Source of the DNA: Euptelea pleiosperma
Lineage: Eukaryota > Streptophyta > Magnoliopsida > Ranunculales > Eupteleaceae
NCBI GenBank assembly: GCA_035048495.1
Contig: CM068548.1
Coordinates: 15,985,464-16,049,463, forward strand
Length of the DNA: 64,000 bases
Direction of reading: 5' to 3'
Shown: in pieces, positions 24,044 to 37,000 of the stretch
How the letters are laid out: every line of letters begins with the position of its first letter
Numbering within the stretch: the first letter of the stretch is position 1
Position numbers and translations under genes: made by a program
The notes under the pieces: generated by a model
What the model saw: the letters and a program-made list of their open reading frames with translations, nothing else
Databases searched by the model: none
Told to the model about the DNA's origin: nothing

Positions 24044-24060
24044 CATAATGTTTTAAAAAG

Positions 24061-24351
24061 GGGTCGCTCTACAGGCGCCCATGTCTTTCAGATGGGCACC
24101 CACATGGGACCAAAATGCTCCCCATTCTATTTGAGCACCCACCCCTTCTCTCTCTAGGCTTTTAGCTCCATGGTGTTGAACTACCGTAGGGGCTAAAAGC
24201 CCATAGAGAGAGGAGAGGAAGAGAGAGAGAAGGAGAGAGTTACAGTAGAGAGAGAAAAGAGAGGAGAGGGAGAAGGGGTGGGTGCCCAAACAGAACGGGG
24301 GCATTTTGGTCCCTCGTGGGTGCCAACTGAAAGACATGGGTAGAGCGAGCC
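24061..24351. mobile_element. Mutator-like MITE with perfect 9-bp TSD
   Basis: The ends are GGGTCGCTCTACAGGCGCCC and GGTAGAGCGAGCC. Both flanks are TTTAAAAAG (24052-24060 and 24352-24360). The interior is an inverted repeat with a GAGAGA/TCTCTC-rich middle. A longer relative is at 60052-60605. Confidence 0.85.
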
Positions 24352-24360
24352 TTTAAAAAG

Positions 24361-25020
24361 TGATGAATCAGCACCATCTTTATCTTGCTGAGTCGGTGAA
24401 CGAGAAAATGAGATTATTTAAAGTGATGGTGCTATTATCCAAACGGACACACAATTAAAATATTGCACTTCCAAACAAAACCAAACGCAATATTCAACAG
24501 CATGTTGTTCCTAACCGTCAGATTTCATAACAAAATGATCAAATCGAACGATGAGTAAGATTTGATCATTACGATTTTTCTACCATATTTAATTTCTAAT
24601 TGCCTAACAATGTTTGGATGGTTCATTACGAAACACACGCACAACATGCAAGGCATAAACCATTTTTTCCACTTTAATAGAGTATCAGATACAATCTTCC
24701 CCCGCAAATGGACAAGGAACGCTCAAGATGAAAAGGACACATACCCAATTTTATCTCGTGCGTGCGATGACGTTGTACGTAATATATTATGATATCATAC
24801 ATAATATGGAAACTGAGGTGGCCCAACGTAAGCCCATTTTCAGGACCATAGTGGAAGAAAGGCTCACAACGAAAAGGATGCCACATATTGTGGTGGGCCC
24901 ATCTAATATCTTAATCACCCTGGCGAGTGTCGTGCATGGTGATGCTACACCTAACGTAATACATGATCACACCATCTGATTATAGAATTCCACATGGCCC
25001 ACCGACAGATCCATTTTGCA
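24361..25020. promoter_or_regulatory. LKR/SDH upstream region, no element assigned
   Basis: This is the roughly 650 bases immediately before the probable leader of LKR/SDH. I see no clear TATA box or known mobile element. The sequence is mixed AT-rich and unique-looking. Confidence 0.4.
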
Positions 25021-28000
25021 GGCCCTGACCCACCCAGTGTTTTGGTTCTCTGCTGTGTTCATCATCCATGCAGAGGATGATCGGATGTACATTTATTAAA
25101 CCAACTACCAAGAATAGTTACCATCTCTCTCTCTCTCTCATGAAATTGTAAGATTCTTCGTGCTCTGATATTTTCTCCAGGTATGAATCTCGCAGAGATT
25201 TGATCGAAAGAGACTGTAAATAAATGAAATTGGGCGGTTGGTTTCTTATCATATTGAGTTCAAAGGTGTATTTTTTAATGCTAGATAGTTTTGTGATTTC
25301 TTCTAACTTCTTTATATTTTTGGATTTGGCACTCATGAATCATGATCATCTTAATGATCTGTTTTTTTTTTCGCTTGTTGCAGGGATTGAATTTGTAAAA
25401 ACTTGTATTATTGTGGCCATTTTTTTGTGATCAGTTGAATTCAAGGTATTTAATTTCGGAACAACATGATTTGACCTGCTTTCTCGCTTCTTTGTCTGTT
25501 TGATTTTTAATATACATTCATGTGGGTTTGATTGGTTAAGACGTACTGTTTGATTGTTCAATGTTGATTTCGTTTAAATTTTTTTAATTCAGACTGAAGA
25601 GTGTAAGATTGGGGCCAATTTGATTTTAAAAAAAGAAGCAGTTTTAGTAATGTCCTGAACAAGTTAACTAAAAATTACGCACAATTCGTGCATATTATGC
25701 AAGCATTTAGAAGATCACTTTCAAGTTTCAATCAGGTCGTAATTCGGAGCGAAGCTTGCAGGAAATATCACAATTAGGCCTGAAGAGAGTAATTTGCAGT
25801 TTTTCATTCTACTGAACTTAAGGTATCCTTTCCGGAAGTGGAAACCTACAGTTTTACCTTTTTTTTTTTTTTTTTAATTAGGTTACCATATCATTAACAT
25901 TCTTTTGAACAAGAATTTGTCTAAAAATCAAACATATAAGAAATAACAGAATGGTTTCTCAAACAGAGACATAATTCATTAAAGGTTTTCCAAGCTTTTA
26001 AGTGTTCTTACCTCTGAACCCATTTCGTAGTGTAGTGTATAGCTAGCACTCTTTATTGGATCAAGTTAGATTTTCGATGCACTGTAAATCTCTTTAATTT
26101 AGTTTTATAATTTTTTTTTGCTAATATGTTTATTAATTTTAACTCTCCCTTAAAAACAAGGAAGGTGAAGACACCATGCTTGGAAATGGAGTTGTTGGAA
26201 TCCTTTCCGAGTCTACAAACAAGTGGGAAAGGAGGGCTCCTCTAACCCCATCACACTGTGCTCGACTTCTACATGGAGGCAGGGGTAAAACCGGCGTGTC
26301 GCGAATAATCGTGCAGCCATCCACAAAGCGCATTCATCACGATGAGCTGTATGAGGATGTCGGATGTGAGATATCAGATGACCTCTCAGAATGCGGTCTT
26401 ATCTTGGGGATTAAGCAACCAAAGGCACTAAGACCTGCTGTGCTCTACTTTCAATATCCTCTTAACATCTCAGGAAGTTTGAGGTTTTTATTCGGCTTTT
26501 GTTGCAGTTGGAGATGATTCTTCCTGATAGGGCGTATGCTTTCTTCTCCCATACCCACAAGGCGCAGAAAGAAAATATGCCTTTGTTAGATAAGGTATCT
26601 CTTTCTTCAGCTTTTCATCAATCGGCATTACATAAAATAATCTGCTATTGTTGATTTTCTCTATAAATTGTAGATCCTAGCTGAAAGGGCGTCTTTGTAT
26701 GACTATGAGCTTATTGTTGGAGACCAAGGGAAGAGGTTGCTTGCTTTTGGAAAATATGCTGGTAGAGCTGGACTAATTGACTTCTTGCACGGGTTAGGAA
26801 AACGTAGGTGACATTGCTCTCATCTCCTCTGGATTTTCTCATTTTATTTGGTTAATCTCACCATAGTTAACTATCCTTAATTTTACTCAATAATGACCTG
26901 ATGTGTAAAAACCTGTCACACTATGTCTAAATCTTCTTCGTTTTTCTCTTAAGCAGCCTCAGATGACATAACACTTAATACTTGACTTGTCTCACCCTAG
27001 GTAACAAGGACACTTCAGTTTCAAAGAATTTTGTGTTGGACACTGTCTTCCGTGTGTTGGACAAATGCTAACACACTTTCTCAAACAATACTCAATATAT
27101 TCAAATAATTTGTTTTCAGTAAATACTTATGTGTTGTTTATGTGATTTTAATGTGTACCAGCTTATCTAGGTACATACTTTCTATATTATGCATTTCTCA
27201 TGATTTAAAGTATTTAAAACTTATCTCTCAATATATGAAATAAACTGCACGAACATGTTGGCATATCTGTTTTCTGGGGCCAGTGTATCTGACACTTCGT
27301 ATCAGTGTCGAACACTGATACATGTGTCTGTGTCTTTGTTACATAGGTCTCACCAGTATCAACTGTCCTTTTAAGGTTAGCTATTGAAAGGGAGAATAAT
27401 TAGACTATCCATTCATTGTTGAATTAGACTATCGTTTTGTTGAAAACAAACATACAGAATTTTTTTTCTTCTGATGTTTTTTCATGCAAAGTTATAAAGA
27501 ATGATGGATCCCATTTTATTTCCCCAAGCTCAATCATTTATTTTGAAAACTGACTATCCTAATTTGTTGATGGTGTGGAGATGTTAGCCTTTGAGATTGT
27601 TGTATGACTACAAAAATGTTATCACTTCGACATTCCATTTTCATAATTTTTTCCTGGTATCTTCGATTTCAGGATATCTCAGTCTTGGATATTCAACACC
27701 TTTCCTCTCACTGGGTGGATCATACATGTATTCTTCTCTGGCTGCTGCCAAGGCTGCAGTGATTGCTGTTGGTGAAGAGATAGCTACACTAGGACTGCCA
27801 TCTGGAATCTGTCCTCTAGTCTTTTTATTCACTGGGTCTGGAAATGGTATCAAAATATTGTTGAAACTTCAAATGTTTTGTTGTTTGTGCTTATGGGCAT
27901 CCTCACTTTATAATTGGATACTCCATTTCTTTATGTGTACCCAGTTATACAAATAGACTGAAGTATTTCATTTTCTTCACTTGTGGATGACTTGATAAGA

Positions 28001-31000
28001 TTTAATTCCAATTGAAGTTCTTTTTCAACTGGCTAACTATCAACCTTTACTTTAGTCAGTCTTTCTTGTTTGCTCTTTGTATTTTTTTCTGGCTGATTGG
28101 TAGGCTTCCTTATCCTCCAAGGGGCCCTATAAATAAAGCAGTTCAATTATAAATAAATAAAAAACTATCAACCTTGCTAGTCTACAAATTACAGCAGGTT
28201 TTAGTGTTTTGGTTACCAAAAAAATATATCTTTCAGTTTTCTGCTACTAAATCTTATGACTAGTGCCTGATCATGTACTTTCCTGTTACACACCATGTTC
28301 ATAGATGTTTTAGTTCCTTTAATTTTTGTTGTAGTTTCTCAGGGTGCTCAGGAGATATTCAAGCTCCTTCCTCATACTTTTGTGGATCCATGCAGACTTC
28401 CGGAACTCTTTGGAAAGGTAGTTATTAAATTCAATTCCTTTTTACAGATCCTTTTTGCCTTTTAAATTCAAGTATTAGGAGTTATCCTTTTTTCCATTTG
28501 ATAGTTCATTAATTGAAAGGTTTTAAAACTCAACCCCATCCTGTTCATCTTTTCTTCTACCCGGGACTGGAAGGATAAAAATATGAAGCCTTGTTCCACT
28601 TAGCAACAGGATTGTGAAGAGGAGGGAGCCACTATAGCTATTCAAGGAAAAATTTGACCCTTGTTAACCTGGCATAATTTACTTAGCAGAGGCCCTATTC
28701 ACAGCAAAACGATCAATGGAGGTGAAGCAACCATGGGGAATTACACTTTGGGGTATTTTGTTGTTCAACAGTTCACTAAGGGCCATAAAGACTTTAGTTT
28801 GGACTTTTAAGTGTCTTAGATACTTATTATTTCTTTCTACCCTTGTAGTCTTTTATTGTTGTACTCTGCCTTATAGACTAAATAGTATACTGTTTGTTCC
28901 TGACTTCCTGCCAGAATCCAAATTTTGAAAAATAAGACACCATATGATGCAGAGGGTTAATTATATGAAATAGAAAGCTTATCTATTTAATAATCCATGT
29001 TTGTAAAATTAAAGGAGTTGAATACTCTTGCTTCAACATGCTTATGTTTGTCTTGAAACTGTCAAATGGTCTAAATATGCCACAATGTGTTAGTCAGCCA
29101 CAAAACTGGCTATCACAAGAAAAGCATAGTGCTTAAACACACGCCCAGGGATGACCTTTAACAACCGTGAGGAAAACGGAAAAAAAAAAACAGAAGAATT
29201 TCAGCTCTCTGCTCCCACCTCAGCTGTCGTGCCCATCAGCTTGAGACAGCAATTACAGGTTGCCAGATGGGAGGGTGATCTATGAGCTGTGAATTTGATG
29301 GGTCCCACCTAAGTGTTCCCCTAGCTCAAACATAAACCAATTGGATGATCCTAAACATCCAATCCACTACATCTTTTCAATGTTCAGAAATATGGTATTT
29401 CATCTTGAAAGAAGTTAATTTTTACCAATTGGGTCAATTTGCACATAGGCGATTAGATAGGAACAGTTACTGTGTATCTATATCTATACCAGTATACCCC
29501 CTGCATGTGCTGCATGTGTGCTTGATTTTAATTTGATATGTGGTCTTCCTTCAGATTTTCAATGTTTTTTTGGTTGCTTTGGACAACCAATTCTGCTACT
29601 ATATATTATAATAATTCCATCCAAGGATTTATTTTCATTGCAGAGTGGAGATCTTGCTCAACGTACACATGCATCAAAGAGAGTCTTTCAAGTATTTGGC
29701 TGTGTTGTGACTTGTCAAGACATGGTTGAACCTAAGGATCCAACAAAAAGATTCGATAAAGTATGTCATTTCTTTTTTTAGTAGGCATCAATTTGGTTGC
29801 TTGATATTTCTGTTTACTTAAACAATAGAATTTACTAAGCCCTATCCATGTCATTGTTTGGATTCTAGATAGCTTTTGAAACCAATATAATAGAAAGAGG
29901 AATTTCTTTTAGATTTTATGACATAGTAAGATAAGAAAAAAGCTTACATTTAGTTTTCCCTCTCTATCGTTATGTCACAAATAGCACATCCTGCCTGACT
30001 ATAGCGTTGCAACTTCTTGTCTATATAAAAGGCACAGTTGGAATTGATGATGGAAAACAATTGTGATGCTTAGATCCGACACCAGTTAGAATTGCTTATG
30101 CTATTCAAGGATGTGACTGATATCCCCCAGAAAGGTGGACAGATCCTTTTACTCTCTTGCCCAAGCATTGTTGATTTCCATAGTGATGCACCACCTTAGA
30201 GGATCACAACTATCTTTGATGGAAATTTGATATACTGACAGTTGATGTATGAAAAAACTTTATGTATGGGAAAGAAAAGTCAATCTTGATCTTGATATGC
30301 ACAAATATCCACTCTATGTATCATATCGGTACGTGGGTCAAATTAAAGTGCCTAATGCCTGTACTTCCATGTTTGATTGCATAAATACAAGGGCATCAAC
30401 ACGAAGAGATATTAACAAATTTGACCCCATGTAGCATATATTAAAAAAAAATTATATAAGATCAAAGTGAATAGTTATTAATTGATCGAAGACCATTTTT
30501 GTCTTTAGTTATAATTAAAAAAAATTAGGCTTTATCGGGACATACTTCAGAATCATTAGTCTCTCAAAGCACTTTAATCTTAACTACATACATGTTCTCA
30601 TGCAGGCTGACTACTATACACATCCAGAACACTACAACCCTATTTTCCATGAAAGAATAGCTCCGTATGCTTCTGTAATTTGTAAGTGAGAAAGTAATCT
30701 TGTTGTGTATATAAATCCATTTTATCAATAAGAATTTGTTTGCTTATTGTTGTTGTAGTTGGTTAAAGTTGCTGATAATTAATTTGCAATTATAATTACC
30801 TAGAATTCTGTCTTTGCAATATACAATATATGCCTGATTCCTCATCTTTGGTCTACTTGTATTCATATGGTTTGCACATACAACCTTTTAGAACTTTAGC
30901 ATCGTACGCTAGTAGGTAAGTAATGCATAAACTAATGCTGAGAAACCTCTGTTATTGTTATAATCTATGTTTTAAAACTCGGAAGTCGGAAGTCGGAAGT

Positions 31001-34000
31001 CTATTGGGTCGAGTCACCTCGAAGACTCGGGAGTCGACTAGGCGAGTCATTAAATTAATTATTAAATATATAAAAATTAATATTTATTAAAAAAAACTTT
31101 GAAAAACTATAAAATATTCAAAAAAAATTAGAAATTCAAAAAAAAACATTTACATTTTGAGTCGACTCGGCCTATAAACGATTGACTCGGCAAAGACTCG
31201 GCCGAGTTTCCGAGTCAACTCATCGAGGCATGCAAATCCGAGTTTGTATGCCTAGTCGACTCGAAATACGATCGACTCGAGTCGACTCGGCCGAGTTCCT
31301 AGTCGACTCGGCGAGTTTTAAACCATAGGTTATAATATTTGAAAAATGGAATATTTGTATAAATTAAAAGAGAAAATCCAAAAATTGATTTAACATGGTA
31401 AAATCATGGTTAAGTGAATGTATTGCCAATGGAGGTTTTATTTACAATGGTGGTACTGATTAGATTGTGAAGGAGGAAGAGGCACTATTAGGAGTTTAAT
31501 GTTTTTGAACATTCTAATATCTTTCCTATTATTGTGACAAGGGCCACAAGCAGCATGCTTTTTCATAAGTGTAAATCTCATTGTTCTTGCATTGCATCAA
31601 TTGGATTTTTATGACATCTTTTTCTTTGGCATTTTCATGGATGATAAGTAGACTTTAAGCTACTACACACTCTAAAAATTTCACTTATTATAGGGCTACA
31701 GTTCTTTTACATATGCAAGCTTATGTGTTTCTAATATGTTTCCAGTCACTTAATACGGTTCACGATCTGTAGGATCTACTTTGAGAAGGAATACTGCAGC
31801 CAATTGTAACCTCATATTTACTGAAATTCAATGATTCTTTTCCTTCCAAATGCTTGTCTGGAACTTTAATAACATCAAATATTTTATCTTTGATTTGCAG
31901 TTAATTGCATGTATTGGGAGAAAAGATTCCCCCGGTTGCTTAGTACTAAGCAGCTTCAAGAACTAATGAGGAAAGGAAACCGGCTTATTGGAATTTCTGA
32001 TATAACTTGTGATATTGGAGGTTCAATAGAGTTTGTTAACCAAACCACACCAATAGAAAGGCCTTTCTTTAGGTAATATGTTGGTGTTTCTTAGTTTATC
32101 AAGTTGACATTACTGAAACCGTCATGATATTCATATTCTTATATGTATGCAAGGTTTAAAATTTCGATTCAAATAAATGTCTCGGTCAAGTGAAAAACCG
32201 ATAAAAACTCCGAAACGAAATGAAATGAAACATTCACGAAACATTGAAAAATGGCAAAACAACGAGATCCCCGAAACATTATGAAACATTCCCAAAATCA
32301 TGAAATCATATTTTTTATCTGTTTATTTATTTTATTTTATTTTATCAGATTGTATTGTAATGTCTCGGTGAAACAAACCGAAACATTATAAAATAAAATG
32401 AAGCATATGAAATATTGCATGTTTCGTTTTGATTCTCTTAAATTCCGAAATGTTTCGTACGAAACATTCCAAAATTTTAAACCATGTCTGTATGTTATGT
32501 TCATAGTCGTGCCTAGCTATACATCTATATTTTAAATTTTAGCTGTGATGGCTATTTTTTTGCATTGTGGAAATATCAGAGCATTGTACTATACTTTGGA
32601 ACTTCAATTACTTGAAAGGACATATTATATTGTTTTTCCTTTAATTTTATTACATGGAGCCTTTTGTGTTCTATGCCACTTTCTGCTAGAATGAAATTGT
32701 TAGCGGATGGTTTGTTCCCGCGCATGTGTTGTGTTGGGTTGGCCTGACGACCCGTTGGTAATTGGTATACATAGTTGTTTCGGCGGTTTCACCTTTCCCC
32801 AAAAGGTCGATCTTTTGGGGTAAATGGTTGTTGTTACAACTTTGATTGTGCACACTCTTAAGAAGAGAATACAATAATGTATCTCTTAAATATGATATGA
32901 TGTGGATGCAACAATGTTCTCCCTAGACAACAAAGTGTATGTGTAACAAAGTGAAAGTGAGTGTAACTAGGGATGTCAAGTTGTAGTTAGTTTTAAAATC
33001 ATGGGTTTCCCATGGTCGAACCACAAGGATTGGGAGTGAATGACTAGTGCAAGTGTTACTACAAGTGGAAAGAGAAAAAATGGAAAGAAGAGTAGTGTGT
33101 GATGTGTAGTGAATGGATGCTATGAAATGAGAGAAAAAGTGTGCAAATGGTTGAATGTACCACCAATGGTGGGCAAATTTTTGAGGAGAAAAACTACAAG
33201 AGAAGAAGAGTGCTAGGGCATTAAGATTTGGCCTAGACCCTTCCCCTTTGCTCTTTAATGAGTGTAGTTCAAGAAGAGAAGAAACAACTAAAGAGTTGCT
33301 CTCCCACCAAAGATAAAGAAATGAATCACAAAGATGAAGTAAAAAAAATGATATTCCCACTAAGGCATTTTTAGATAATAAAATCAAAACTAGAACATTC
33401 TAGTGTGTGAGTGCAAATATGTGAGTTCCTAAGTATCTATAATGCAAGACATAATAGATCAAAAGAAATCACAAAAAGACTCACAAGAACAAGTAAAAGA
33501 AATACCTCAAATCTTCATTAATGTTTTGATGTCCAACTATGAAGTATACATGACATACAACATGAAGGGATACAAAACAACTTCATTAAAGTATTGGGAA
33601 AATCTCTACAATGAAGCTCTCATAAACATCGATCTACACTCAATAAGTCACAAAAGGGGGAGGGAAAATGCCTCCTCTCTAGCCCTAGCTAAGGGTCTAG
33701 CCAACCATGGTGTGGATGGCCATGGAAACTAAGTAAAAAAAAGAAAATAAGAAAGAGGAGAGAAATGACTTGCTTGAGATTCTTGGGCTCTCTAAAATAG
33801 GCTCACTAGAGAAAATAAAGAAGGCCCTCTCATAAGCTCAAAGTGAGCTTATATAGAAGATGGAAGGTGATGAGGTGGAAGGTGATGTGGAGGAGTGATA
33901 GGTGAAGATGAGGTGAAAAGTGGTCAAAGGAGAGCTCATTCTTGTTACCAAAATGGTGTAAGTGATTCAAATGTAATCAAAAGAGTGCCCGAGGTCAAGC

Positions 34001-37000
34001 TCAAAATAAGGGGGTACACATGGGAGAAGGAGATGTGTAAGAAGTGTAAGAGGGTAGGTGGAAAACAAGCTAGAAAGAGGCATGTTATGGGCTTGAGAGA
34101 AGACAAGGCCTATTCTTTACCACATTGAGCATTCTCCTTCTTGACTTGTCCCTTTCACCCATGTGAAGGCTCCATGTGGCTTTGATGGCTTGAGAATCCT
34201 CTAGAAGGCTCCAATGGCTTGTAATGGCTCCATAAAGGTGTGATGGCTTCAATGGCTCTCATGGCTTGAACAAGTGACTTCATGGCTTGCATGGCTTGAA
34301 AATTTATGATAAGCCTCTTAAGAGACTCCAATGGCTTGCACAAAAGTCTCTCATGCGACGAATGCCCTATATGTATCAAATATGCACGTAATGAGGGTCT
34401 AAATTGGATAAGTTGTGCATGAGACACCTAGGATGCATTTTACATTAAAATGTAAAGTTATAAGCTCATGAAACTCGATAATGCCCAAAAGTTAAAACGG
34501 ATAATAAGCACAAAATGAGCATTATCAGTTGTTTAGTAGAAATAACCCATGACTTGTTAATCTTACCCAACTAACAAATTCGTTTTCCCTATATGTTAAT
34601 GGAATTAGTCTTTTACTCTTTGTCTTCAATTTCTTTTGACACACTTTCCCAATGGAAATCCTAATCTTTACTTGCTGACTTAATTCTAGAAGCAACTTTT
34701 CCTAATTTTTGCATTCACAGCAGTATGGAGAAGAAAGTGCATTACTATTATTGAAATTGTGCAAGCCTACATATTGTTGACTATGACATGGGAAATTACA
34801 GGCTCCATTTTACATGCATAAGAAACTTCTAGAAGCTCTTCGATAGATAGGTGAAGAGTAATGAAGCTTTTTTTAGGATATATGTCCATTTCCTGTTCAT
34901 GGATAGACGTTTATCATATATTTGTCATGAAGATTGGTTTATCAGCTTTACATCTCCTGGAGTGCTGTTTTATTCTCAGCTTACTTTTGTTTTTATTATA
35001 TCTTGCACAATGTTTTACAACTAATATTATTCATTTTTTTACTTTTTCTTTGAAGCATATCTTAATAATATGGTCGATCATGGTTTTAGGTATGATTCCT
35101 TCAGTGATTCATATCATTATGACATGGAGGGCAATGGTGTGATATGTTTAGCTGTTGAGATTCTTCCAACAGAGTTTGCAAAAGAGGTAAAGTATTCTCA
35201 TCCATATAGCCTTTCTTTAATTTTAGTATTTAAATTCTATGTTCTCTCTATATGCAAGATTTGTAGGATACTGTGAGGCCACTACATCTCTGTTAATTTT
35301 TGAGTTCTAATCTAAAATTATTTGTCAACTATGGGAAGGCTTCCCAACATTTCGGAGATATTCTGTCCCAGTTTATTGGTAACTTGGCTTCTACAAAAGA
35401 TATTTCAGAATTGCCTTCCCACTTAAGAAGAGCTTGCATAGCCCATGAAGGAGCACTTACTTCCTTGTATGAATATATCCCGCGTATGCGAAACTCTGAT
35501 TCAGAGTAAGCTTCTAATTCCATCACATTCTTCTTTGTTCTTTTTCTTCAAAATATACATAATATTTATATGCTTTATGAACTACTTTGGTTTCTTCTTT
35601 TGCACATTTGAGATTATGTTGTGAACTATTCTACATGATTTTTCATATTATATTTGAATAGTAACTAAAAACTGATCTTCCCTTTTTTTTTTGCCAATTG
35701 ATTGGTAGGGTTATTCGACATTCATACTCTATAAATTTTTTTTCTCTTTTTTGTACTGTATTATTTTGTATTTTTGACTCCACACATTGATTTCCAAATT
35801 TTAGTGTTCTGCCCACATCCTTTCATACTCAACTATAGGATCTGACTAACAAAAATGATTCATATGAGGATCTAAGGACAACAATTTCTACTCAAAATAC
35901 TCACCGTTGTAAAAGGTTATAATTATTTAGATGCTCCTAGACCTTAAAATATAGTTTGTGCTGTTTAAGTTCTATATGATTTCTTTACTGAAGTGTGAAC
36001 GTCTCTTCCCACTTTTCAGTAATTCATCAGAAAATATTGCAAAAGGCCACTCTAAGAGGAAGAAATACAATATATTGGTAAGTTTTTGAAATTTTACAAC
36101 CATCTCAATGGTTTTTGTTGTATTTCTCCCAAATCTATGGAAGTTATTTCATCTCTGAATCACATAAAGTTAGTCCTCTATCTAATATATGGATTTTATG
36201 GATAATGATTTTCTGATAGTTGTTAGTTTATGTTCTGTTTAACACTAATAATCTTATTTCAACTTGGCAGGTATCTCTAAGTGGTCATTTGTTTGATCAA
36301 TTTCTAATTAATGAAGCCTTGGATATTATTGAAGCTGCTGGTGGCTCCTTTCAATTGGTTAGGTGTGAAGTGGGTCAAAGTGCATCAGCCATGTCATATT
36401 CAGAACTTGAAGTAAGTTAACGTTTGGCTCAACACTGATTTTTTGAAAAACAATGTAACCATTCCTGTGGATTGAGTCAACTGATTGCCTTTTCTAAGTG
36501 TTTCTTTTGGTAAACTTTGTATATTAGCCATCTTTATATTACATTTGATTCTAACTGCAACCTGGAAATTTTGCAATTTGGGGAGCACATAAGAACTGCA
36601 CTTGTTGTTTATTATTTATAGACACACTGACAAGTCTTTTTAGTTTTTACTTGTTTCTAAATTCTATCATATATAGTGTGTTGTGTACTTAAAACTAATT
36701 AGTATTTTATATGTAATTTTCTATTTTTTGATGCATCAAATTAATTCCACAGATGTGTCTGCATATTTGGTTTATTGAGGTAAGTATATCCTACACCTAT
36801 ACATTTATGAGGCATATGATTTACTTCTACATCAACCAACTAAGCTGCCATTGATGTCAAGAAAATTACTCAACTACACACAAACACACACCCAGTGTTT
36901 TAGAATCCTGCCTCGAGGTGCGTCAGGCTTATGCCTTTAGGTGAGGCGCAGGGTTCTGGCCTTGAGGTTTAAGCCTTGACTGGTTTATAAGAGGCTTACA

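Noticed and set aside
26425..26517. Continuation of LKR exon 1 as a longer exon
   Set aside because: It ends in a stop and breaks the conserved KQPxLEMILP junction, which splicing at 26424/26508 restores.
32923..33387. 154-codon minus-strand frame
   Set aside because: It lies inside the LTR-like insertion, is of biased composition and matches no retroelement protein.
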